Source: Metridium senile (taxonomy: Eukaryota > Cnidaria > Anthozoa > Actiniaria > Metridiidae). Taken from it: DNA of 64,000 bases. This document shows positions 1 to 12,390 of the stretch, piece after piece. How positions within the stretch are numbered: position 1 is the stretch's first letter; every line of letters starts with the position of its first letter. The stretch is taken from assembly GCA_949775045.1 (NCBI GenBank), contig OX459103.1:1819501-1883500 (forward strand), written 5' to 3'. Both the position numbers and the translations under genes were made by a program. The notes under the pieces were generated by a model. The model was not told where the DNA came from. It worked only from the letters and a program-made list of their open reading frames with translations, and did not search any database.

Positions 1-224
1 GAATAGGAAACGATCAACAGGATTCGTGTGGACGCAAATATTTCTATGCGGTTTCAGCCGGATCGGATTCGTGTAGAAGAGGCCTAAAAGGTAGCCGGGT
101 CTTAACACCTTGCGGGATAATTATTCACGTGTCTCTATCATTGCAAGCTCAAGGTTCGTCTCGCTTCGATGCAAAGGCCCATGCAGCTACCATTCAAGAT
201 GGCGCAGAGTACTGTGAAGGGGAC
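1..224. mobile_element. Partial copy of a palindromic MITE
   Basis: The right part ends in ACTGTGAAGGGGAC and shares several blocks with the better-preserved element at 16031-16239, including AACACCTTGC, ATAATTATTC, GTGTCTC and GCAAAGGCCC. The left arm does not match that copy and may be truncated or replaced at the window edge. I see no further PDE9A exon in these bases. Confidence 0.5.
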
Positions 225-265
225 TGTACGTTGAGACGTTAACGTAAATCCATGCGACAAATTAC

Positions 266-3096
266 CTGAGACATGATATCGAATGCTACAGCACAATGGT
301 GATTCTCTAGAGGCGAAATATCATTGTAGCGAATCGCTAACTCTGTTCTTGCATTTATCTACAAAACAATAATATATGAATAAATATAAATGGAAATATA
401 AATATGAATAAATACATTAGAGCAGTCGGTTTGCATCGATGCGATAAACGAGCAATGCCGCACTAAAAGCGCACCATAATTATTACTAAATAGTTTTAGA
501 TAGTGCTTCCATATTACTGCTCATATGTTGATTTTTGCCGAGGAGTTAAAAAAAACGGAAAACCGCAAATCCCACGTCGTAAGGGAGAAAATAACACATC
601 AAATAATCTCAACTCAAATATCATCCTGTGGAAAACCCTTGTGGCAAGGGAGAAAACAACAAACTCAACTGCTGTATGATCTATTGGATCCATGCGGGCC
701 AAGCCTGGACTCGAACCTGGACAACAGCGGAGTGAGGCGACAGGCTAAACCACTCTATTAACTATGTGTCTTGTAAATATTCCGGCCTTGAAAACTCACT
801 TTAGTGACTACCTTCCCCTCCCCTAGTTACCTGATAGGCGTTATTATATCCAGGATGGTCGAGATCATGACATAACGCTGATGTTAACATTATTAAAACC
901 TCGTGAGGATCGATTTTCGATGTTATATTTGTCATCCATATAAGGCCATACATCTGTTAACAAAACATGAATGAATAAATGGATGGATAAATAGATGAAT
1001 GAATAAATTGATGGATAAATAGATGAATGAATAAATGGATGGATAAATAGATTAATGGATGAATGGATGGATAAATATATGAATAAATGAATGACTGGAT
1101 GAATGAATAAAATAAGGAAGGAAGGAAGGAAGGAAGGAAGGAAGGAAGGAAGGAAGGAAGGAAGGAAGGAAGGAAGGAAGGAAGGAAGGAAGGAAGGAAG
1201 GAAGGAAGGAAGGAAGGAAGGAAGGAAGGAAGGAAGGAAGGAAGGAAAAATAAAAACATGAATAAACGAATGGACGATTAAATGACCGAATAATTATGTA
1301 AATAAATAAGGTAATGAATAAATATATGGAAAATGACTTAAAAACGAGAATAATTTGTTAACATACCATTTGGGTAACGCAAAATGCATGTCGAAAATTA
1401 TGAAAAGGCGTTGAATTATAATGTCTGTAAACTTCGTATAGAAATTGATGTAGTGTTGCCCTCTGTAAATAAATCCAAACATACAAAAACACAATTAAAA
1501 TTTGACAATTATTACCCTAAGAGCGATATTTCACCGACATGGTAATTCATGCGTGCACAGGAAACCCAACTTTTGCACTACCAAATCGTACACGCGCGCG
1601 CGCAAGCCTTCCCAAAAACAAAAGAGCGCGAAAATTTTCCAAGATGGCGGACAAACATTTCTGGAAAGAATGAGGTAAGGAAAGACATTTTTTACAATTT
1701 GTTTTTCATTTTTCATAGTTATTATGCTTTTTAAGATACAGTTTGTACATAGTTAAATAACTTATTTACGAATTAGACGTTTTTTGCAAGGGATAATAGT
1801 TATTTTTTAAGGTGTGCAATTTTGAAAAAGTAACTTAAGCTTATAACTTAAATTTCATTTCGTGGAGCTATTGTAGTTGCGTTAGTATAAATACCTCTAT
1901 TTTAAAGACATCTAGTAATCCTAAATCAATATACATCTGTTGTAAAAGGTATATCATTTCTTCTTCTTCCCACTGCCTGTAAAAATAACCACAATATTTT
2001 AACAGTTATCTTACATTTCTTAAAAAAAACTTAAACTTAGTAGCCTGCGAAACAGCTATCCACGGAAAATGTTGGTAAAAAAATAAAAAAATAAAGGTAT
2101 AATGTCATATACTATATTTCTACAAAAGTGTATTTCAAAACCACCAATTTTCTGGAGATTTCCTGTATAATTGACATTTTTTGTAGTTGCTTAGTAATAA
2201 TAAGGTAGTCGTACCTATTATCGCGCACATCCTATTATCGTGCTTTTCGTAAAAAATCATATATATCTTCTATTCTTTGTAAACGTTTATTGAAAAAAGT
2301 GGACCAAAAAGTTGGTTGCAACGGATTAAGCAGCCATAATTGCTTTAATTAATTTTGAAGCAGTTTTTTTAGAAGATATATATAATTTTTTTACGAAAAG
2401 CACTATAATAGGATGTGCGCGATAATATATATGGTGATAATTTAAAACCTCGTCCCAGTTCTCCCACGGAGGAGCCTTCTTTTGACCCGGAAATGACGGA
2501 GTTTTATAAAATATCTCGTAAACAAGAATGGTGACCCCTTTTCTATTCGACTACCTTACATACATAGATGAAACTTACCAATTATCAAATGTTGGTTTTT
2601 TCAAAATATTTCTTGTTTCTTCAGATAACTCTGAATTCCTATAAAATGAAAACAGAATTGTGCTTAGTGAAACATAATCCATTTTATGGGATTGTGTGCT
2701 CTTTTCACTCAATATTTTTACTCATTTATAATTTCATATTAGTATTCTGATATTTGTTATATGGATTGTCACCGCTGAGATGTCAATGCTATACTTACAC
2801 TAGCTTTTTAAATCTTCGGAATACATTTTCAAATTCTTCAGATGTCTTTCTTGCAAGTAATGGTTTTCCAGCTCCTGACCTCCGTGTGCCACTATATTCA
2901 ACAAAATTAAGAAAACATAAACAAATACATTTATAGAGTAAAAACATTCATAAGGGAATTTGACTTAATTAGGATGTAATATAAATGTATTTTGATCAAT
3001 AAACCAACCTTGACATTTCTTTAAAGAGGCCTAGCCAGCTTAAATGCTCCACGCTCTATTAAAATAAACATAATTATACTCATTTTATTACATTTA

Positions 3097-3136
<40 letters not shown>

Positions 3137-6100
3137 CGCCACTGATTATCTAAATGGTGATGCTAGTGTTGATGATGACGGAGCTGATGTTGATGATGCT
3201 GCTGCTGCTGTTGATAATGCAAATGATGATGATGAATAACAATAGTGGTGGTGGTGATGAAATAATGATTGATGATGATAATGAAGGTTGTGGAATGATG
3301 ATGATGCACATGATGGTGATGATGATGATGTCATGGCAGCCATGTTTGTGGTCAAAACAATGAAGCTTTTCACTCAAGGGAACTGAAATCCTTTGTCATT
3401 CAAAAGCTTCCTTTTGTGCTTGCCCACAAACATGGCTGCTATGAGATCCCTCTATTGTTAAGCAATGATGATGATAATACAGAATATTCAAATATATTTT
3501 TTTAAAGCATAATATATACACATAACTGCTTTTGCTGAATTTAAATGCCTATATTAATATGACATCCTTGATAGCCTAGTTCAGCCGAAGTATGTCTGTT
3601 TTTTTACCACACAGATAGTTAAGCCCACACTGAATTACCTCTAATTTATCTCTGAATGAGTCCACTTTAGATTTGATATCCTTGACCACAGATGGCGTCT
3701 CTCCATTTTCTATTAGTATTTTAGCTTCTAGCTTTTCCAACCTGAAGAATATAAACTTTAAATGTTAATAACCTGAAATATTATTTATAAATGTCATAAG
3801 TATAAAATTTCACTTTTCCAATTCGAGATAAACAAATGAATATGAATGAGTAAATGAATAGATGAATTAATGAATGGATAAATGTATTAATGACTGAATA
3901 AGTAAGAAAATGAATGATGGGATGGATGAATGAATGAACAGATAAATGAATGGATGAATGAACAAATGAATAAATAACACACAAAAGTTTCAACTGCAAA
4001 CTATACCTTTCCTCTAATGCTTGCAGTGTATGCTCACTATCTGTAGATGGAAGAGGAAGAAACAATTATATATAATATTCACATATCTATAAGATGAATG
4101 AAGAAATGAATGAATGGATGGATTAACCAATGAAAAGATGAATGAATGAATGAAGAAATAGATGAAGCAAAAGATGAACAAAAAGAAATGAGCAATAACA
4201 AAATAATATGCGTTCATATATAAACATTATTTCAATTTGGACTCCAACACTGAGACAAATAGATAAATGAATGGAAAAATAAATAAATAGATGCATGCAT
4301 GAAAAACAGAGGGATAGATAAATGCATAAATTAAGAGTTGAAAAAAGAAGTGAACAGATGAATGAAATAAAAAATAATTTTTTAGACACCAAAACAATAT
4401 CAAACTAGGAAGTAAATACTTTTGTCAAAACATCTGCTTTTTAATGTATATTATGTTCATGCAACTCAACTCATAATCCTAGATTCAAAACACTTGGCAC
4501 TAATTGAAAAATCTTCTGTTAGCTGGATTAACAGAGGATTTGAAACTTATACATTAGAAGGACGACCATTAACTCTGGATAAATGACCTGTCAAAACTTT
4601 TGTTTGGGATTTGAATAAATTAAATGTGTGATAGTGTAGATAAATGCAACTTAAAATATAAAATAACCTCACAATAAATATAGACACAACTACAGATTTT
4701 CCAAGGTTGAGATGTGTCTATTTCTCGTGGGTTATTTCATATTACATGTGTGGTTTTAAGACAGTAAAACCATGATTTTTAACTTAATAAATACACATTT
4801 GATGTGTGTATGCCACAAGAGTAAGTTGTCTTTTTTAGATACTAAGGTTAAATGTAGTAGTAACAAATGACCATTAAAAATTCCATCTGTTGATGACCGT
4901 GAACTAAGGAAATGCCTTCATTAGTATAAAGTTTTTTAAATATAAATCTCTAAACCGGCTGATTTACTTTATGCATGCATGAAATATTTAGTAAAACAGG
5001 AAAGAGCCAGCTTAGGCAGTTCATATGGTTTATACCACTTTGTAAATGCTCAGAATGATTGACTGATCATATAATTTGTATGCCGCCTCATGAAAACTTA
5101 TTATTGTGGTATATGAACATAACAATTAAGGTTAATTGCAATCATAGATGATGAAACAAATATTTATTTCAAAATTGTGTAATAAATCACACATTCAGTT
5201 CATATTACCAACATCCTTTGCAGGCTTCAGAGTGTGGACTGTAGCTTCAGCTATGACAACCATTTTTGAAACATTTATTATCTACACTAATAATATACAC
5301 CTGATTCAAAAAAGGATGACGCGATTGGCGATTGGCGATTGGCGATTGGCGATTGCATGACCGAAAGGGACTGTGGTAATACCAATTTCTTCTTGTTCTA
5401 TTCTAAATTTCCCAAACACCGTTCAGCAATGACCTTAAATGTGTGTCTCGAAGGTTTTGCTTAACAGTGGAGGCATTGTTTGGGTAATTTAGAAACGAAT
5501 AAGAAGAATTCGTGTATTACCCATAGCTTCTTTCGGTCGTGCAATCGCCAATCACCAATCGCTGTTCGCCCCGACAACCTTTTTTGAATCAGGTGTATAT
5601 TTCCACTTGAGAAAGTCTTAGTGGATTTAAAATATTGGGCTGAGAGTTGTGATGATCAATAGAATACATACAGCATGCTTTTTTATCAGTATTATTTGAT
5701 ATTATGGTTAGAAAAACATACCACTTGAATAACTAATAATATTTCGGTTTTTTTCTTTTTCTTTTTTTTTGGGGGAGGGGGTTACTGAGGGTTTACTTTC
5801 AATTGATATTCGCTGGCAAATAAGATTTTTCTCTAAATGACATGACATATGAATTTAATGGTGCAAGTAGGTTTTTTGTCTATGTCTATCCTATCTAGTA
5901 GTCTGTTTAAAGTTTGTAAGGTACAGATATTAAACAAATAATAACAGCATTAACTAACAATGACAAAAACAACAATAATGATATTAAGGGATGATGATAC
6001 CAATAATAATTTTCCTTACAAGCAATGAGTACATAGCTACAAGCCATGAATAAAAGCGAACATAAAATTGAAAAGCTTTTGTTAATTTTGGTTTCAAATT

Positions 6101-9100
6101 AGCTCCTGAATAATTAAAAAAAATAAAAATGAGACAGCTGTGCTCTATTGAGCACTTGAAAGACTTGATAAATGCTGAGTAAAGCGCACTCCACTACACC
6201 TTGTTATTTTCCTATAAGGCTTCTTCTCTTAATAGTCTTTATAGAATTCAATTCCTGTGTGCTCTAGCTAACTAGAACTCAATAGAGCACACTGCCTTGT
6301 TTTTTATTTCTTCTGAGCAATCATATCATTTATATATAGATTTCTCAATATCTGCACATCATATTGTTTTTAATGCTTTTAAAAATTAAATACCATATTT
6401 AAAACTGCATGTACTTTATGTGAGTTTTATGGGTTTCAAACCTTCTGACTGACAGATAATTATTTCATTTATATAGAGATTTTAATTCTCAATATCTGCG
6501 CATTGTATTGTTCTTAATGCTTAAAATACATATTATTTTAAAATTGTACTTTATCAATTATGTGAGTTTTATGGGTTTCAAACCTTCTGCATGACAGTTA
6601 ATTATTCATAATACATCTCTGAATCAATATTAAATATTTCTGTGTCACTGAATATTGTCATGGTATTGAAACAAAAAATTTGTCAAAGGTGTCAAGGCTC
6701 TAGTGCTTTTTATATTAGCTAGTCAAACAATACATGGCTGGCTTAAGAATAGGAGGTATATCAATTAGGATAAGGTAATTGGTTTTGAGAAAAAAATGTT
6801 TTTGTATGGTTAGATATGTGACATTCTGGATATTCTCAATGCAACATTTAACAAATATTTAACAATATTTATATTAATAAAATCTATTATAATAGTCAAT
6901 CATAAAAATCATACTATCAAAACAGGTAGAGCTTCAATTGGACAGTTGAAATTTCGAGCCCGCGGGAGCGAATTTTGGATCCTGTGACGGGTTAAAAGTT
7001 ATCACGTGACCTGTACAAGGGTAGCTTCCCGCGCTGTATTCTGTGTTAGTTGTTATGTTAGTTTACTTTGTTACTTTGTCATGAATAACATTCAGCTAAA
7101 AGTACATTACATGCATAGTGCGGGAAGTACGAGAGTGGAGAAGTTATTTGTACGTAACCACGTGTTTGCTGACTGCTCATGTGATAGTTTTTAACCCATC
7201 ACATGATCAAAAATTCACTTCCTCAGGCTCGAAATTTCAGCGGTCCAATTGAAACTACCTGTTTTGATAGTATTAAATGAATAACAAATAATTATGATGG
7301 TGATGGTAGTGTGACATTCTGGATACTGAACGCAATTGAAAACATTTAAAAATTCAAAATAATTATAATAATACTATATTTATTATAATGGTTGATCATA
7401 AAAATCATATTAAATGAATAACAAATAATTATGATGGTGATGGTGGTGTGACATCCTGGATACTGAACACAATTGACAACATTTAAAAATTAAAAATAAT
7501 ATTAATAATACCATATCTATTATAATGGTTGATCATAAAAATTATATTAAATGAATAACAAATAATTATGATGGTGATGGTGGTGACTGTCACAGTAATT
7601 ATGAATTATGACCATGGTGGTTACGATGATGTTTGTGATAATAATAGTAGTGGTGACAATAATGGTGATCTGATGGTGTTACTGTTGATGATTATCATAA
7701 ATGATGATGATGATGATGTTCATGATGATGATGTTTATGAAATGATAATGATGATGGTGGTGGTGGTGTAAGTGTTGATGATGTTAAGGCTGGTGATACT
7801 GTTGATGATTGTCATTATAATGATGTTTATGATGATGAAGTTTATGATGATGGTGATAGTGATGATGATGGTGTGGGTGGTGATAGTGATGATGATGTTG
7901 GTGATAGTGTTGATGATTCTCATGATGTTCATGATGATGATGGTGATGACAATGATGATGGTGATGATGATGGTGATGACAATGATGATGGTGATGATGA
8001 TAGCAATAGAGTTGATGATGATGTTGGTGATAGTGTTGATGATTATCATGATGATACTCATGATGATGATGGTGATGACAATGATGATGGTGATGATGGT
8101 GATGATGATAGTGATAGAGTTGATGATGGTGGTGGTGATAATGTTGATGATTCTCATGATGTTCATGATGATGATGGTGATGAGACAATGATCATGATGA
8201 TGATGGTGGTGATGATGACAATGATGATGGTGATGATGATGGTGATGACAATGATGATGGTGATGATGATAGCAATAGAGTTAATGATGATGTTGGTGAT
8301 AGTGTTGATGATTATCATGATGATGCTCATGATGATGATGGTGATGACAATGATGATGGTGATGATGATAGTGATATAGTTGATGATGGTGGTGGTGATA
8401 ATGTTGATGATTCTCATGATGTTCATGATGATGATGGTGATGAGACAATGATCATGATGATGATGGTGGTGATGACAATGATGATGGTGATGATGATGGT
8501 GATGACAATGATCATGATGATGATGGTGGTGATATATATATATATATATATATATACAGTCATTATCGAAACATTATGATGATGATTTAATCATTACAAG
8601 AGTCAATATACTGCATTCATAATACAAAAATCAAATATTGAACTTAAATCTACAAACAAATAAAGCACAATTCATTATGATTCTATTTCTATCATAACCA
8701 TTTAAACAAATATGTAATCTTTTTCCAATTTATAGTTTGTTATACCTAACAACCTTAAGTAGGAATATAACTAATTCCTTCAACATGTCATTCAACCATG
8801 TCAGTAATTTAATGTAGATTGACAAAAGCTGTCTACCTTGTCTAAAGCATTTGTACTTATCCCCTAAAGAATGTGTCATTTCCATATCCACTAGGCTAAA
8901 TTTATTGATTGAAAATAATTTCAGGATGTTAATGCATCAATCCTTTAAGACTTTTTAGATCCTTTTGAGTAATAAGATTAGAAAATGGGAGAGGAGAGGA
9001 GGAGGAACGATTTTGAAGTGCTAAGAGATACCACACAAAATCATAAAACAAAAAAGCATGGGAAGCGATGGGCTTCGCCATTTTCAATACCCTAACAGAT

Positions 9101-11646
9101 ACCAAGAAATGTGAAAATTCTAAATTTTTAATCTAAATTTTAATTTTGCCGTGAATATATGTTGTTAGATACCAAACTTTGAGTGATTGTATCTCTAGAA
9201 ATAATGCATGTATTGATCTAAAACTTTGTACAAGACTAAACAATGCAATATGTTTTGAAATCTTAATAAAGTATTTGAAATACAAAAGTGAATGATTGCC
9301 TCCTGTCCTACCTTAATACCTTAAAAGATATCAAATTGCTGATTTCTACTCCTAAGAGAATAATATTATTATGATGAGCATACCCGATAGTTCCCCCTCC
9401 CCTCCCCTCCCCCCACATCATTCTCAATCAAAAGAACTAAGTACATGTAATCTCTTCCCCTCCCCCCTACTCACATAACATCATTCTCAATCAAAAGCAC
9501 TAAGTGCATGTCAATACCAATTCTAGATTGGAATGCTCCAGTCTAGAAGGTGTGAAGTTGAACAAATAACTTTCTATTGAGGCCATATGAATTTTATTAC
9601 TTTTTAATTAATGATCTACGTTTGTGGTTGGTCGTCATTTCCATTCAATAATTTTTATTTACTTTCTGGGATATTTTTAATGCAATGTCTATTGTTCCTA
9701 CAAGTTCATTTTAATAAAAATTCATTAACAAGATACTGGCAATTAATTCATTAATTCATTGTTTGCTTAATGCCTAGAAGAACTTTTTTAATCATAATTA
9801 GTTTTGGATAAAAGCTAGTATTTTTGTTTGGATCATTTAATCTTATAAATCCTTTATAATTACAGATATAAAATTATTTCATTGCTAGAGTAATTCAATT
9901 TGATGCCCATCTAGAGAGCTCAGAATTTTTTTCATTGCCATGTTCTTAACATATTATATTCCTATGAGGTATTTCTAGTAAAACTATCATTTGGTCACAT
10001 CATTTACCGTAACAATAAAAATAATTACTCAAAAAGATGAATTCCATGCATGACAGTGACATTCCATGAACAACTCTTAATCCAGTAATTACAAGGCTAA
10101 CCCATAGTATTTTAATTAATTTTTTCTTCTCATCCATAAATAAACATGACTGTGTTTATATATAAATACTGATGCGATGTGCGCTTTTAAATTGAAACCA
10201 GCAAGCAATCTGTATATAGGTATCATATGTTTGCTGGCCTGCATTGCAGAAGATCTACAGTGAGAACATTAGGGGGCTGGAGGAGACAATATACGCATGT
10301 ATATTATAGTGTTGTTCGGCTTAGAAGTCGATCATGTTTTTAAACACTGATAATTTATTTCCCATAGATGTATTGTCAATAGTCTGAGAGGGGTACTTGT
10401 ACAATTTCTATGTCACAATGCAGGATGATAACAAACAGTGGTTGACGTAAAATAATCACTTTAGAATGAGTCTGTCAAAAGAGTTTTACGTCATAGGGGT
10501 ATTTCGTGTATTGACTTCAAAGAGTGCTGGTCTAGTATTATTTACAAATCATCAGTAGTCAGCTTGGTAGTATGCTTACAACCAGGATTAAATAACAATA
10601 GCGTACAATAAATTATCATAACATGTGCAGCTTTTGATTAAATATTCTCGAATCAATAAAAGATCAAAGATTCTAGAACGAAAACATATGTTCTTGCACG
10701 AACATATGATTAAATATTCTAAAACAAAAATAGTAACATTTGATTAAAGATTCTATAGAATTCGTGATTCTAGAATAAACGATCGGTACTATTCAGGAAA
10801 TATTTGATAGAACAATATAATATTGTCATCCACAAGATGTTGATGATTACATTATTTGAGTGGCCGATCCAAGGGGGTTGTTTTGCTCCAACATCTATAT
10901 ATAACAACACTTTTGCAAAGCCTTTCAAAAGCAGTTTATAATATCATCAACCTTCGTAAACAAGTTCATCCACAGCCTACATCATTGAAACTCGTTTAAA
11001 ATATTCATAGGCATTTACACATTACGGGGTGTGAAATAGAGAAAAAGTTCGTAATTTACACCATTGAATATTATGAATACCTCATTTAGACATCGTAATC
11101 GAACTCTCTATAGATCGTAATGAAAATTTCGTACCATAGACTCAACACAAACTTGTTCCTAAAACATGTGATTTCAATTAAGTGCGATAAATTGTAAGAA
11201 ATATTTACCGCATACTCCACAGGCCGGACAGTTCGTAGCAACAACCTCTAAACGGTAGCGCATTTCAGGCGAGTTTTCCTGTAGTTTTGACGATATGTTG
11301 ACCATATTTCCTTTGGTATTGTATAGCTTTAAGATATCATTAGGGCCCGCTTCAGCAGCACAGCGAAAGAGCTCTGCCAGGGAACAAGGAAAAAAAATCA
11401 AAATCACCAATCAATAGCATATTATCAACAGATTGACTTGATTATCTTTTAAGTTTTTAACTGTAATTACCAGTGTATCGAGGAGACAGAAAAACAAAGG
11501 AAGCTCGCTAGTTATTAGTAGCGAATGAATAAATACTATGTAATACATCCTTACGTACCCTTTACATCCTCGGTAGAGATATCTATACCAATCTCGGCCT
11601 GTTCATCTTTGTCTCCCACTTTGAAATAGATCACCTTTGTCGTCAT
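266..11646 (-). CDS. PDE9A: PDE9A-type cGMP-specific 3',5'-cyclic phosphodiesterase, partial (C-terminus off the left edge)
   Basis: Hydrolyses cGMP to 5'-GMP; PDE9A is the high-affinity cGMP enzyme. Ten coding exons read on the minus strand: 11559-11646 (ATG), 11209-11373, 4007-4040, 3639-3741, 3009-3055, 2799-2891, 1895-1976, 1367-1462, 831-953 and 266-358. All have AG acceptors and GT donors, and the phases join into 308 codons. The first two exons give the PDE9A N-terminal region ([22 protein letters not shown]). Exons 3-4 give a helical or coiled-coil linker. Exons 7-10 give the start of the PDEase catalytic domain: [25 protein letters not shown] with the HNxxH metal-site histidines, [12 protein letters not shown] with the HD metal pair, and [20 protein letters not shown]. 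These match animal PDE9A closely. The remaining catalytic exons (roughly 200 residues by comparison with the human enzyme) are not in the window. The N-terminal linker is shorter than in human PDE9A; an extra exon in the 7.2-kb second intron cannot be excluded. Introns contain MITEs, a SINE and large microsatellites. Confidence 0.93.
505..775 (-). mobile_element. tRNA-derived SINE, copy 1, with a duplicated core
   Basis: On the minus strand the sequence has a pol III B-box-like GGTTCGAGTCC and an A-box-like TAGAGTGGTTTAGCC. A body follows with GTTGAGTTTGTT, TTGCCACAAGGGTTTT and, near its end, CGGCAAAAATCAACATATGA. The same order occurs at 14640-14870. In this copy the GTTGAG...TTTCTCCCTT...GGG block occurs twice. 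It lies in the PDE9A intron between exons 9 and 10. Confidence 0.7.
963..1247. repeat. ATGA/ATGG-type microsatellite followed by a (GGAA)n tract
   Basis: Degenerate ATGA/ATGG repeats (963-1112) run into about 33 uninterrupted AAGG units (1114-1246). The tract begins only about 10 bp upstream (plus-strand right) of the PDE9A exon 9 acceptor, so the last intron before the HD exon is mostly simple repeat. Confidence 0.9.
2217..2426. mobile_element. Palindromic MITE
   Basis: Inverted ends: ATTATCGCGCACATCCTATT at the left and its near-complement ending GGATGTGCGCGATAAT at the right. The arms continue for roughly 55 bp each through the GTGCTTTTCGTAAAAAA block. No coding capacity. Located in a PDE9A intron. 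Confidence 0.75.
3096..3330. repeat. (GAT)n-rich microsatellite
   Basis: A pure GAT/ATG run at about 3098-3135 is followed by imperfect GAT/GTG/GCT repeats to about 3330. Open frames here are only repeat translations. Confidence 0.85.
3331..3444. repeat. Short inverted-repeat element
   Basis: TCATGGCAGCCATGTTTGTG at 3331 is the near-exact complement of CCACAAACATGGCTGCTATG at 3423; the arms also share an AAGCTT segment. It looks like a small foldback MITE in a PDE9A intron. Confidence 0.65.
3836..4390. repeat. Degenerate ATGA microsatellite blocks around PDE9A exon 3
   Basis: ATGAATGA/ATGGATGA-type repeats at about 3836-3976, 4094-4180 and 4255-4375 surround the 34-bp PDE9A exon 3 (4007-4040). 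Reading frames across them give Ser/His/Ile-rich repeat translations and are not genes. Confidence 0.8.
5298..5595. mobile_element. MITE with CACCT...AGGTG ends and TA target duplication
   Basis: Left end CACCTGATTCAAAAAAGG, right end CCTTTTTTGAATCAGGTG, flanked by TA at 5296-5297 and 5596-5597. Inside each arm are GCGATTGG-type sequences. The left arm has five tandem copies of a 7-bp GATTGGC unit (about 5321-5356), whereas the right arm has only a short degenerate version. It belongs to the CACCT-ended MITE group seen elsewhere in this window. Confidence 0.8.
6121..6309. mobile_element. Palindromic MITE-like element
   Basis: The left arm contains CTGTGCTCTATTGAG and the right arm contains its complement CTCAATAGAGCACA. 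Both arms continue outward into A-rich or T-rich ends (AAATAAAAATGAGACAG / CCTTGTTTTTTATTT). No coding capacity. Confidence 0.65.
6322..6605 (+). repeat. Two tandem copies of a ~140-bp unit
   Basis: Both copies share CTCAATATCTGC, TTAATGCTT and GTGAGTTTTATGGGTTTCAA followed by ACCTTCTG. It is a local duplication inside PDE9A intron 2. Confidence 0.75.
6814..7590 (+). repeat. ~137-bp tandem repeat interrupted by a MITE
   Basis: Successive units contain GTGACATTCTGGATA, an ATTTAAAAATT stretch, ATAATGGTTGATCATAAAAA and TTAAATGAATAACAAATAAT. The spacing between the second and third GTGACAT starts (7311 and 7448) is 137 bp. The first unit is split by the 6914-7270 MITE. Confidence 0.8.
6914..7270. 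mobile_element. 357-bp MITE with ~90-bp terminal inverted repeats and TA duplication
   Basis: Ends are CTATCAAAACAGGTAG and CTACCTGTTTTGATAG. The arms continue through CAATTGGACAG.TGAAATTT and the TTTTAACCC block. TA flanks lie at 6912-6913 and 7271-7272. Neighbouring tandem-repeat units preserve the empty site (AATCATATTAAATG), which fixes the insertion boundary. The short reading frame inside is not a gene. Confidence 0.88.
7565..8560 (+). repeat. Long (GAT)n-type array ending in (TA)n
   Basis: About 960 bp of GATGATGGT-type triplets with higher-order structure: the phrase GATTCTCATGATGTTCATGA recurs near 7914, 8149 and 8410. A (TA)n run of about 25 bp follows at about 8533-8557. All frames through it are repeat translations (poly-Asp, poly-Met/Val, poly-His). 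Confidence 0.92.
9380..9515 (+). repeat. Two direct copies of a ~75-bp unit
   Basis: CATCATTCTCAATCAAAAG followed by ACTAAGT.CATGT occurs twice, each preceded by a C-rich CCCCTCCC stretch. The rest of PDE9A intron 2 between 8560 and 11200 is AT-rich unique-looking sequence in which I see no exon. Confidence 0.6.
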
Positions 11647-12390
11647 TTTCTCAAAGACTAAAGACTCATTCAGGGTAAAATCATATCACTATCGGCAGAA
11701 GATACGTTGGTGACCGAGACCTCATGACTCAGTGATCAAGTGTTCGAATTGCACGGTTTGTTGTTTACATGCTGATTTCCCCCGTATCTCATCCGAGTGC
11801 CTCGCAACGGAGACCGCGCGAAACCTAGACAGCGGTTTAATTACATAACAAATTTTTGATATCAATATAATTTGAATATTGCGGGGGTCTCCCTTTCGAT
11901 CATTTGTTCTCGAACAGCTTCGATCATTTGTTCTCGAACAGCTTCGATCATTAAAAAGGGAAAAATTCGATTGTCATAGTCCTCATTAATTACTACAAAT
12001 GCTTCTCTTTTTCATGAATTGAAAACATTTTTAGTTGTTTCAAAAATTGATAATATTAATTGAATTTTTTGTTAGATCTTATCTACTTCTATATAAAGGA
12101 CCCTTTCTTCTTCCAAGCAATACGGTGTTTCTTTAGGCTTTCTTCTCTCAAGCAATATGCGTTTCTTTAGGGTTTATTGACATCTATATTGAGGAAATAT
12201 TTTAGAGCCCTGCTTGCAGAAGCGCTTTTAAATTTTATTCTGTTCATTTATTTTCGTTCATTTGATTATCAAATTATCTTTTTATTGAACCATTCATATG
12301 TTAATTGATTCATTCGTGTGTCCGCTTGATCTTTAGTTCATGTAATTCAGTATTCTGCTGCCAGATGTGTTTTTGTAATTAACGACTTTC

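Noticed and set aside
690..775. Possible tRNA gene on the minus strand
   Set aside because: B box and weak A box are present, but no cloverleaf with paired acceptor stem can be formed, and the SINE body follows directly.
7568..8426. Long overlapping frames on both strands (poly-Asp, poly-His, poly-Met/Val)
   Set aside because: All are translations of the GAT microsatellite.
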